Position numbers and translations under genes: made by a program
Notes under the pieces: model-generated
Told to the model about the DNA's origin: nothing
Database searches by the model: none
Seen by the model: only the letters and a program-made list of their open reading frames with translations
Assembly (NCBI GenBank): GCA_022615595.1
Contig: JAKEGI010000196.1
Coordinates: forward strand, 1-5,515
Origin: Bacteroidales bacterium
GTDB lineage: Bacteria > Bacteroidota > Bacteroidia > Bacteroidales > VadinHA17
DNA length: 5,515 nt
Direction: 5' to 3'
In this document: positions 1 through 5,515 of the stretch, in pieces
How positions within the stretch are numbered: the first letter of the stretch is position 1
How the letters are laid out: each line of letters starts with the position of its first letter

Positions 1-906
1 AATCAGCCTTATAGAAGATATTTTTGCAGGGTTGAGGGCCCGTGTTATGAAGAGCTGTATGTTCGAAGTGAAGTTGATGACATCAATGTTCTCGTTACGG
101 AGCTCGCGGACAATCCCATGTATCCTTGACCCCTTCATCCCGACGCATGCACCAACAGGGTCAATACGCTCGTCATATGATTCAACCGCCACCTTGGCTC
201 TCTCGCCCGGAACCCTTACTATCTTACGTATGGTAATCAGGCCGTCAAAGATCTCGGGTACCTCAAGCTCGAAAAGTCTTTCAAGGAACACCGGAGAGGT
301 GCGGCTTAGAATAATATTGGGAGTGTTGTTTTTCATCTCCACCCTTATTACCACTGCACGGATGGTGTCACCCTTGCGGAAATGGTCAGAGGGTATCTGC
401 TCTCCTTTGGGAAGGATCAGCTCGTTACCGTCATCATCAAGCACCAGTGTCTCGCGCTTCCACACCTGGTATACCTCGCCGGTGACGATGTCACCTATGC
501 GATCCTTGTACTTAAGGTAGATATTGTTCTTTTCCAGGTCAAGGATACGTGCAACAAGGTTCTGCCTCAATGCCAGAATGGCCCTGCGGCCGAAGTCAAG
601 GAACTTGACCTCATCAGAAACCTCCTCGCCAACTTCATAATCCTCATCTATCTTATGAGCCTCGGAGAGAGGTATCTGTGTGTTGGGGTCAGTGAATGCA
701 TCATCCTCAACCACTTCACGGTTGCGCCATATTTCAAAATCGCCCTTGTCAATGTTGACAATGATATCAAAGTTGTCAGCCGAACCGTATTTCTTTGCTA
801 GCAGACCTCTGAAAACATCCTCAAGCACACTCATCATGGTGGGCCTGTCAATATTCTTCAGCTCCTTGAACTCCGAAAAGGTGTCGATTAAATTAACGTT
901 TTCCAT
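1..906 (-). CDS. nusA: Transcription termination/antitermination factor NusA (3' end cut by window)
   Basis: NusA binds RNA polymerase and nascent RNA in the cytoplasm and modulates pausing, termination and antitermination. The reverse strand reads without a stop from the ATG at 906 to base 1, giving 302 codons. The N-terminal polymerase-binding domain covers roughly residues 1-130, an S1 RNA-binding domain about 135-200 (starting near GDIVTGEVYQVWKRE), and KH1 about 225-295. KH1 carries the diagnostic DPVGACVGMKGSRIHGIV stretch from residue 249, with its GxxG loop as GMKG at 256-259. By comparison with family members of a little over 400 residues, KH2 and the C-terminus (roughly 110 residues) lie beyond the left edge. 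The start is 17 bases after the rimP stop, so the two are almost certainly co-transcribed. No Shine-Dalgarno is visible, as is usual in Bacteroidota. Identity is very secure; only the length is unknown. Confidence 0.97.
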   Translation of the reverse strand, partial: MENVNLIDTFSEFKELKNIDRPTMMSVLEDVFRGLLAKKYGSADNFDIIVNIDKGDFEIWRNREVVEDDAFTDPNTQIPLSEAHKIDEDYEVGEEVSDEVKFLDFGRRAILALRQNLVARILDLEKNNIYLKYKDRIGDIVTGEVYQVWKRETLVLDDDGNELILPKGEQIPSDHFRKGDTIRAVVIRVEMKNNTPNIILSRTSPVFLERLFELEVPEIFDGLITIRKIVRVPGERAKVAVESYDERIDPVGACVGMKGSRIHGIVRELRNENIDVINFTSNIQLFITRALNPAKISSIRLI

Positions 907-923
907 TGTGGTAAACTATTCTG

Positions 924-1376
924 TTATTTGAATGATATAATTACTTTAACTGTTTTAACATCCTCAAAATTAAAGGGTTTTATCACAGTGACACTCTCTT
1001 TCTTCTTCTCTTTCGTTTCAATGCTGAGATCAAATCCTCCCCTGGTCACATTCATGAGCCTGCCCTTCTCCCTGGTACCGTCATTGGCAATGACTTCCAC
1101 CATCCGACCCTCGTTCTTCAGGTACTGTTCACTTACCAGAAGGGGCATGTCAAGCCCTGGTGATGAGACATTGAGCTCATAGTCACCCGCTTCCTCACCC
1201 AGTTCATTGCTGATATACCTGCTCAGTGAAGAACAGTCATCAATTGTCACACCGGCATGCCTGTCGATAAGGACTGTGATACGTCCCGTGCTGCTGAGCC
1301 TCACATCTACCAGAAATATTCCTGTGCCGGCTATGTGACTCTCAGCGAGCTTCCTGATATGGTCTTTCGTAATCAT
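924..1376 (-). CDS. rimP: Ribosome maturation factor RimP
   Basis: RimP assists maturation of the 30S ribosomal subunit in the cytoplasm. The 150-residue product matches the usual family length. The N-terminal alpha/beta domain (about 1-80) contains VTIDDCSSLSRYI at 43-55 and the family signature SSPGLD at 71-76, normally followed by RPL but here MPL (Met at 77). The C-terminal part (about 85-150) fits the SH3-like small domain, with a lysine-rich KEKKK at 122-126. The ATG at 1376 is preceded by an A8 run and no Shine-Dalgarno, typical of A-rich Bacteroidota initiation regions. It is the first gene of the leftward operon with nusA 17 bases downstream, the order known from many bacteria. A strong promoter and a leader hairpin lie just upstream (separate entries). 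Confidence 0.95.
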   Translation of the reverse strand: MITKDHIRKLAESHIAGTGIFLVDVRLSSTGRITVLIDRHAGVTIDDCSSLSRYISNELGEEAGDYELNVSSPGLDMPLLVSEQYLKNEGRMVEVIANDGTREKGRLMNVTRGGFDLSIETKEKKKESVTVIKPFNFEDVKTVKVIISFK

Positions 1377-1398
1377 AGTCTTTTTTTTGATAACAAAA

Positions 1399-1418
1399 TA
1401 GGGGACTTTTGTCCCCTA
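1399..1418 (-). promoter_or_regulatory. Perfect hairpin in the rimP 5' leader, possible attenuator or cis-regulatory element
   Basis: Read on the minus strand the arms are TAGGGGAC and GTCCCCTA around an AAAA loop: 8 perfect base pairs, six of them in a GC-rich core (GGGGAC/GTCCCC). It lies about 22 nt downstream of the predicted transcription start and ends 22 nt before the rimP ATG, so it should be in the mRNA leader. TTTT follows directly, then G and TTATC, which resembles a short, weak intrinsic terminator; the following A8 run abuts the start codon. Leader structures before rimP-nusA operons are known in other bacteria. Whether this one terminates, stabilises the mRNA or binds a regulator is inference. 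On the plus strand the stem is followed by GGCC and no T-run, so it is not a terminator in that direction. Confidence 0.6.
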
Positions 1419-1446
1419 GGCCAATTCGTACCCTTCTATTCGGGTG

Positions 1447-1477
1447 CAAAGATAACACCATTTTTTTAAATTTCAAA
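1447..1477 (-). promoter_or_regulatory. Bacteroidota-type promoter for rimP-nusA
   Basis: On the minus strand a TTTG -33 element (1477-1474) and a TATCTTTG -7 element (1454-1447) are separated by exactly 19 bases. This is a full match to the Bacteroidota housekeeping sigma consensus TTTG-N19-21-TAnnTTTG. Transcription would begin about 5-7 bases past the -7 box, near 1440-1442, giving a leader of about 65 nt that includes the hairpin at 1399-1418. The match is read directly; activity is inferred. Confidence 0.8.
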
Positions 1478-1550
1478 AGAAGAATGGGATGAATTATTAA
1501 TAAGTGCATTGGAAGTGAAGCTTTTCTGAAGAGATTTCGGAAACAATTAA

Positions 1551-1558
1551 TAAATTTG
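1551..1558 (+). promoter_or_regulatory. Candidate -7 element for the HD-lpx gene cluster
   Basis: TAAATTTG fits the Bacteroidota -7 consensus TAnnTTTG and is oriented toward the HD gene, whose start codon is 21 bases further on. The expected TTTG -33 element is poor: the nearest candidate is TCTG at 1525-1528, with a 22-base spacer. The leader would be only about 15 nt. Plausible because some promoter must drive the rightward genes from this divergent region, but the site itself is weakly supported. Confidence 0.35.
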
Positions 1559-1579
1559 GGGAGATAAAATCAATACTCT

Positions 1580-2815
1580 TTGACGAACAAGAAAAAGATC
1601 ATCAATGACCCGGTATATGGATTTATAAGTATGCCGGGCGATTTTATATTTGATCTTGTGAGTCACCCGTGGTTCCAGCGGTTGCGTAACATCCGTCAGC
1701 TTGGGCTCTCGAGTTATGTCTATCCCGGGGCAGTTCATTCCCGATTCCAGCACAGCCTGGGGGCCATGTATCTGACCAACCTTGCTGTAAACACCTTAAG
1801 ATCAAAGAACATCCGTATTTCAGAGAAGGAGGAGGAGGCAGTCCTGATAGCCATTCTTCTTCATGACATCGGGCACGGACCCTTCTCACATGCTCTTGAG
1901 CATTCGATCATCGAGGATATGCCTCATGAGAAGATGTCGCTGCTGATAATGGAGGAACTTAACAGAAGTTATGAAGGCCGTCTCACCGATGCGATTACTA
2001 TATTCAGCGGCACCTGCCCCAGACGTTTCTTTCACGATCTCATTACCGGACAGATGGATATGGACAGGATGGATTACCTGCGCCGCGACAGCTTTTTCAC
2101 CGGGGTGATCGAGGGATCGGTAGGGTCTGACAGGATCATCAGGATGCTGAATGTCGAAGACGACAGGCTCGTCGTTGATGAGAAGGGCATCTACTCAGTC
2201 GAGAAGTTTCTCATTGCACGCCGTATGATGTACTGGCAGGTGTATAACCACAGGACGGTTGTCTCAGCCGAAAAGCTGCTTACAAGCCTTCTGATACGCG
2301 CCCGGGAGGTATCAGCAAGGGGTGTGAAACTCTTTGCAACACCTGCCCTCGAATATTTCCTGCAGCCACGTACCATACCAGAAGACAAGACGGAGATATC
2401 AACCCTGATACACCACTTCACAATGCTTGATGAGAGTGATATAATCTCTGCCACAAAGGTGTGGATGTCATCGGAAGACAGGACACTGGCTGACCTCTGC
2501 CGCCGTTTTGTGAACAGGGATCTGCTGGGCATTGAACTGCAGAACAACCCCTTTGATCAGGAGAAGGTTGCAGAGACCCGTAAGAAGACAAAGGAGATGC
2601 TGCACCTTTCAGATGACGAGTGCCTCTATTATGTTAATACCGGCGATGTCTATAACCAGACATATGCACCCGGAACACCCGAAGTACGCATACGTCTCAA
2701 GAACGGAACGATAAAGGATATTACCGCGGTATCGGACCTGTTCGACAAGGATGCACTCTCTGAGAAAGTAACAAAATACTATCTCTGTTACCCAAAGGAG
2801 ATATATGACAAATAA
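1580..2815 (+). CDS. HD-domain phosphohydrolase of the SAMHD1/dGTPase-like group (COG1078-type)
   Basis: Predicted cytoplasmic metal-dependent phosphohydrolase of 411 residues. The HD core is complete: RFQHSLG with H58, [12 protein letters not shown] with H95-D96 and H99/H104, H116 in PHEKM, and MDMDRMDY with D162 and Y166. These line up with the metal-binding and active-site residues of SAMHD1 (H167, H206-D207, H233, D311, Y315). The N-terminal [10 protein letters not shown] (7-16) is typical of the family. An in-frame stop at 1565-1567 and this conserved N-terminus force the start to TTG at 1580; the next in-frame ATG (1631) would delete the motif. No Shine-Dalgarno is evident. The region after about residue 250 is less recognisable and may form the family's C-terminal helical part. 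Relatives hydrolyse dNTPs, but the substrate here is unknown and other nucleotides are possible. lpxD follows after 11 bases, so it probably shares a transcript with lipid A genes. Confidence 0.9.
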   Translation: MTNKKKIINDPVYGFISMPGDFIFDLVSHPWFQRLRNIRQLGLSSYVYPGAVHSRFQHSLGAMYLTNLAVNTLRSKNIRISEKEEEAVLIAILLHDIGHGPFSHALEHSIIEDMPHEKMSLLIMEELNRSYEGRLTDAITIFSGTCPRRFFHDLITGQMDMDRMDYLRRDSFFTGVIEGSVGSDRIIRMLNVEDDRLVVDEKGIYSVEKFLIARRMMYWQVYNHRTVVSAEKLLTSLLIRAREVSARGVKLFATPALEYFLQPRTIPEDKTEISTLIHHFTMLDESDIISATKVWMSSEDRTLADLCRRFVNRDLLGIELQNNPFDQEKVAETRKKTKEMLHLSDDECLYYVNTGDVYNQTYAPGTPEVRIRLKNGTIKDITAVSDLFDKDALSEKVTKYYLCYPKEIYDK

Positions 2816-2826
2816 ACTATACAGAT

Positions 2827-3867
2827 ATGGAATTTACAGCCTTAATGGTGGCCCAGCTGCTGAAAGGGAGCGTGGAAGGTGATCCTGAAACGAAACTCAA
2901 TACGATTGCAAAGATAGAGGAGGGTCATGAGGGAGCACTCTCCTTCCTGGCCAATCCAAAATATGAATCCTATATTTATACTACGGGAGCGTCAGCCGTA
3001 CTGGTAAGAAACGACTTCAGGCCTTCAAAGGAGATCAGGACGACGCTCATCAGGGTTGCAGATCCGTACCAGGCACTGGCACAGCTGCTGGCAATATATG
3101 AGCAGTCCCTGAACAAGCCAAAAAAAGGAATTCACCCTACCGCGGTCATCGAGAAGGGTGCGGTCATTGGCAGCGATGTATATATCGGAGCTTTTGCATA
3201 TGTTTCAGATAATGCCGTGATCGGAGAGGGATGCAGCTTATACCCGAATGTCTTCATAGGTGACAGTGTCACAATCGGCAAGGGTTGTACCCTCCATCCG
3301 GGAGTGAAGGTTTACCGGCATTGTATCATCGGCAACGACTGTATACTTCATGCCGGAGCGGTAATCGGGGCTGACGGATTTGGCTTTGCCCCTGTGACGG
3401 ATGCAAACTATATGAAGATACCGCAGGTAGGAAATGTCATACTGGAAGATCATGTGGAAATAGGTGCAAATACCTGTATCGACCGTGCAACAATGGGATC
3501 AACAATTATAAGACAGGGAGTGAAACTTGACAATCTTCTGCAGATAGGTCATAATGTGGAGATAGGCGAGAACACCGTGATAGCTGCACAAAGTGGTATT
3601 GCAGGATCATCAAAGGTTGGAAGGAATTGCATGTTTGGCGGCCAGGTGGGGATATCGGGACATTTAACAATAGCTGATGGAACCAAAATCGGAGCGCAGT
3701 CGGGAATAATGGGATCGGTTACCGAAGAGAACAGTACCATATTCGGATACCCGGCTTATGAGAGCAAGCAATATATGAAGAGCCTTGTCTACTTCAGAAA
3801 ACTGCCTGAGCTTGCAAGAAAGGTCGATGAACTCGGCAAGTTGATGGATTTATTGAAAAACAAGTAG
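2827..3867 (+). CDS. lpxD: UDP-3-O-(3-hydroxyacyl)glucosamine N-acyltransferase LpxD
   Basis: LpxD performs the third step of lipid A synthesis: it transfers a 3-hydroxyacyl chain from acyl carrier protein to the 2-amino group of UDP-3-O-acyl-glucosamine in the cytoplasm. The 346-residue length is normal. Residues 1 to about 100 form the uridine-binding N-terminal domain ([11 protein letters not shown] at 37-47). From about 101 to 310 run the hexapeptide repeats of a left-handed beta helix ([19 protein letters not shown] and so on), which includes GADGFGFAP at 181-189 and [10 protein letters not shown] at 211-220. QIGHNVEIG holds H242, matching the catalytic His239 of E. coli LpxD; H279 in SGHLTI lies in a second conserved position. 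The last 35 residues look like the C-terminal helix. The ATG at 2827 is 11 bases past the HD stop, without a Shine-Dalgarno. It works as a trimer in this family. Confidence 0.97.
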   Translation: MEFTALMVAQLLKGSVEGDPETKLNTIAKIEEGHEGALSFLANPKYESYIYTTGASAVLVRNDFRPSKEIRTTLIRVADPYQALAQLLAIYEQSLNKPKKGIHPTAVIEKGAVIGSDVYIGAFAYVSDNAVIGEGCSLYPNVFIGDSVTIGKGCTLHPGVKVYRHCIIGNDCILHAGAVIGADGFGFAPVTDANYMKIPQVGNVILEDHVEIGANTCIDRATMGSTIIRQGVKLDNLLQIGHNVEIGENTVIAAQSGIAGSSKVGRNCMFGGQVGISGHLTIADGTKIGAQSGIMGSVTEENSTIFGYPAYESKQYMKSLVYFRKLPELARKVDELGKLMDLLKNK

Positions 3868-3924
3868 CTGCGACTCTCGTTCTAAAGGAAATTATTTGAA
3901 CATCACACAGATGTATGGTTTTCT

Positions 3925-3957
3925 GTTGGGACGTTCGGGAAATTTTATATTTATTTG
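3925..3957 (+). promoter_or_regulatory. Probable internal promoter before lpxC-fabZ
   Basis: The 113-base gap between lpxD and the lpxC-fabZ ATG is AT-rich. It contains TTTATTTG (3950-3957), one mismatch from the Bacteroidota -7 consensus TAnnTTTG, with GTTG (3925-3928; TTTG-like) 21 bases upstream. Transcription would start near 3963, leaving a leader of about 18 nt before the ATG at 3981. It would let lpxC-fabZ-lpxA be expressed apart from the HD-lpxD pair. No terminator hairpin is visible in the gap, so read-through from lpxD is also likely. Confidence 0.5.
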
Positions 3958-3980
3958 CACCATAATTTAATGTGACAATT

Positions 3981-5375
3981 ATGAGTGAAAAACAAAGGAC
4001 GCTGGCTAAGGATGTGACTCTCAACGGTAAAGGACTGCATACCGGGATAGATGTCACCGTTACTTTCAAACCTGCGCCGGCGAACCATGGTTATAAATTC
4101 TGCCGTACCGATCTGCCCGGAAAGCCAATGATAGATGCCGTTGCCGACAATGTTACTGAGACGTCGAGAGGTACCACGCTTGTGCAGGGAGAGGCTTCGG
4201 TCGCGACCATTGAACATGTTCTGGCTGCTTTTGCCGGCATGCGTATAGACAATGCAATCATTGAGATCAACGCTCCTGAGGCACCTATAATGGGAGGAAG
4301 CTCATTCATGTTCGTCGAGGCAATAAAAGAGGCAGGCATAATAGAGCTGAAGGAGGAGCGTAATTATTATGTCATAAAGGAGAAGATCACCTTTTCTGAC
4401 GAGGAGCACGGGGTTGACCTTATCATTTACCCTGATGACCATTTCAGCGCCCATGTCCTAATAGACTATAATTCAAAGATACTTGGCAACCAGTATGCCA
4501 TCCTTGACAACATTGAGGATTTCGAGAAGGAGGTATGCCGCAGCCGGACCTTTGTCTTTTTCCATGAGCTTGAGCCTCTATTCAGGATGGGGCTCATCAA
4601 GGGGGGTGACCTCGAGAACGCCATCGTGATACTTGAACGCGAGGTAGAGCAGGAAGAGATAGACCGCATAGCCAGAATGTTCAACAAGCCTGGCATAACC
4701 GAACATCATGCAGGCATACTCAACAACACGAAGCTGAGGTACCCCAATGAGCCGGCAAGGCATAAGCTCCTCGACCTTATAGGTGATCTCGCGCTGGTGG
4801 GTCAGCCCATCAAGGGCAAGGTCGTTGCCACACGTCCGGGTCACTATGCCAATACAAGGATGGCAAGGCTGATTCGTCAGCAGATAAAGCGGCAGGCAAC
4901 GAAGAAGGAGATACCTCTTCTTGACACAACAAAACCATCGGTGATGGATATCGAGCAGGTCAAGAAACTGCTCCCCCACCGCTATCCATTCCTGATGGTT
5001 GACCGCATCCTGGAACTGACCGAAAATCATATAATCGGGATGAAGAACACCACCTACAATGAAGCATTCTTCCAGGGTCACTTTCCTCAGGAGCATGTCT
5101 TCCCGGGTGTCCTGCTTGTTGAGACAATGGCTCAGGTCGGAGGGATACTTATTCTCAACAGTGTAGATGAGCCGGAAAGATATTCGACTTACTTTCTGAA
5201 GATTGACAGGCTGAAATTCAAGCACAAGGTAATACCGGGAGATACAATAATTGTGAGGAGCGATCTCACTGAGCCCATAAGGCGTAACATAGTGATAATG
5301 TATTGCCAGGCGTTTGTGGGAGAGAAGATCGTGGCAGAGGGGGAAATGACGGCACAGGTAGTAAAGAACAAATAG
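3981..5375 (+). CDS. lpxC-fabZ: Bifunctional LpxC-FabZ: UDP-3-O-acyl-GlcNAc deacetylase fused to 3-hydroxyacyl-ACP dehydratase
   Basis: A 464-residue fusion. The N-terminal half (about 1-305) is LpxC, the zinc deacetylase that commits UDP-3-O-acyl-GlcNAc to lipid A. It has E78-H79 in TIEHV, H261 and D265 in HKLLDLIGD, and H288 in RPGHY, matching E. coli LpxC E78, zinc ligands H79/H238/D242 and H265. A linker of roughly 20 residues leads to FabZ (about 323-464), which dehydrates 3-hydroxyacyl-ACP in fatty acid synthesis. FabZ has LPHRYPFLMVDRI at 331-343, catalytic H367 in GHFP and E381 in ETMAQ, the same 14-residue spacing as H54 and E68 in E. coli FabZ. An in-frame GTG at 3972 would add three residues, but the ATG at 3981 starts the conserved MSEKQRTLAK and is preferred. 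The reading frame is unbroken through the linker. This fusion is established in Bacteroidota. lpxA follows after 6 bases. Confidence 0.97.
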   Translation: MSEKQRTLAKDVTLNGKGLHTGIDVTVTFKPAPANHGYKFCRTDLPGKPMIDAVADNVTETSRGTTLVQGEASVATIEHVLAAFAGMRIDNAIIEINAPEAPIMGGSSFMFVEAIKEAGIIELKEERNYYVIKEKITFSDEEHGVDLIIYPDDHFSAHVLIDYNSKILGNQYAILDNIEDFEKEVCRSRTFVFFHELEPLFRMGLIKGGDLENAIVILEREVEQEEIDRIARMFNKPGITEHHAGILNNTKLRYPNEPARHKLLDLIGDLALVGQPIKGKVVATRPGHYANTRMARLIRQQIKRQATKKEIPLLDTTKPSVMDIEQVKKLLPHRYPFLMVDRILELTENHIIGMKNTTYNEAFFQGHFPQEHVFPGVLLVETMAQVGGILILNSVDEPERYSTYFLKIDRLKFKHKVIPGDTIIVRSDLTEPIRRNIVIMYCQAFVGEKIVAEGEMTAQVVKNK

Positions 5376-5381
5376 CAGAAT

Positions 5382-5515
5382 ATGATTTCACCATTAGCAC
5401 ATGTTGATCCGAAGGCACAGCTGGGTGCAGATGTAATTGTTGAACCTTTCGCCTCTATTGCCGGTGATGTCATTATCGGCGACAACACCTGGATAGGATC
5501 CAATGCCGTAATCTA
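5382..5515 (+). CDS. lpxA: UDP-N-acetylglucosamine acyltransferase LpxA (5' part only, cut by window)
   Basis: LpxA begins lipid A synthesis by moving a 3-hydroxyacyl chain from ACP to the 3-OH of UDP-GlcNAc. Only 44 codons are visible, opening MISPLAHVDPKAQLG and continuing into hexapeptide repeats (VIVEPFASI, VIIGDNTWIGSNAVI), the usual start of the left-handed beta helix of LpxA. The ATG at 5382 lies 6 bases after the lpxC-fabZ stop, so co-transcription and probably translational coupling are expected. The catalytic His and the C-terminal helices lie beyond the right edge. A generic hexapeptide transferase cannot be excluded from this fragment alone, but the opening sequence and its position after lpxC-fabZ make LpxA by far the best call. 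Confidence 0.93.
   Translation, partial: MISPLAHVDPKAQLGADVIVEPFASIAGDVIIGDNTWIGSNAVI

Noticed and set aside
32..801. Two overlapping plus-strand open frames of 162 and 139 codons opposite nusA
   Set aside because: They are antisense to a clearly conserved NusA frame, overlap each other, and their translations show no recognisable domain.
1399..1418. The rimP leader hairpin as a bidirectional terminator between two gene groups
   Set aside because: The flanking genes diverge, so no transcript needs to end here; on the plus strand no T-run follows the stem.
1377..1579. Small gene, tRNA or other RNA gene in the largest intergenic region
   Set aside because: No cloverleaf or convincing short frame is visible; promoter elements, the leader hairpin and AT-rich sequence account for most of the region.
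3972..3980. GTG at 3972 as the lpxC-fabZ start
   Set aside because: It would only add Met-Thr-Ile before the conserved MSEKQRTLAK; the ATG at 3981 is the stronger codon and gives the usual N-terminus.
4578..5225. A 215-codon minus-strand open frame opposite lpxC-fabZ
   Set aside because: It lies wholly within the LpxC-FabZ coding region, whose catalytic residues are all intact on the plus strand; the translation is cysteine- and histidine-rich without a domain, as expected of an antisense shadow.
1..5515. Mobile element, CRISPR array, defence system or phage remnant
   Set aside because: Every gene is a housekeeping or conserved gene in sensible operon order; no repeat arrays, terminal inverted repeats, transposase or integrase fragments were seen.

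Overview
The window is an ordinary-looking chromosomal segment of a Bacteroidota member, most likely class Bacteroidia. Three things point there: a fused lpxC-fabZ gene, a typical feature of that phylum; promoters of the Bacteroidota type (TTTG, about 19-21 bases, TAnnTTTG); and a general lack of Shine-Dalgarno sequences before the start codons. The base composition is moderate and even, and I see no sign of mobile DNA, phage, CRISPR or horizontal transfer.

Layout: two gene groups diverge from a 203-base intergenic region (1377-1579). Leftward on the minus strand lie rimP (924-1376) and nusA (906 down to base 1, cut by the window edge so the C-terminus is missing). They are 17 bases apart and form the start of the widespread rimP-nusA (often -infB) translation/transcription operon. 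They are preceded by a near-consensus Bacteroidota promoter and by a perfect 8-bp hairpin in the predicted 5' leader. Rightward on the plus strand lie an HD-domain phosphohydrolase (TTG start at 1580), lpxD (2827), lpxC-fabZ (translation start best placed at the ATG at 3981) and the first 44 codons of lpxA (5382, cut by the right edge). Spacings are 11, 113 and 6 bases; the 113-base gap before lpxC-fabZ holds a likely internal promoter.

How the genes work together: LpxA, LpxC and LpxD catalyse the first, second and third steps of lipid A synthesis on UDP-GlcNAc (acylation, deacetylation, second acylation). FabZ dehydrates 3-hydroxyacyl-ACP and so draws on the same pool of hydroxyacyl-ACP that LpxA and LpxD use as acyl donor. 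Fusing LpxC to FabZ puts the committed lipid A step and the competing phospholipid branch on one polypeptide. The HD protein keeps every expected metal ligand of the SAMHD1/dGTPase-like family, but its substrate cannot be read from the sequence. The most useful leads are the rimP leader hairpin and the link between the HD enzyme and the lipid A genes. I found no convincing new system here.
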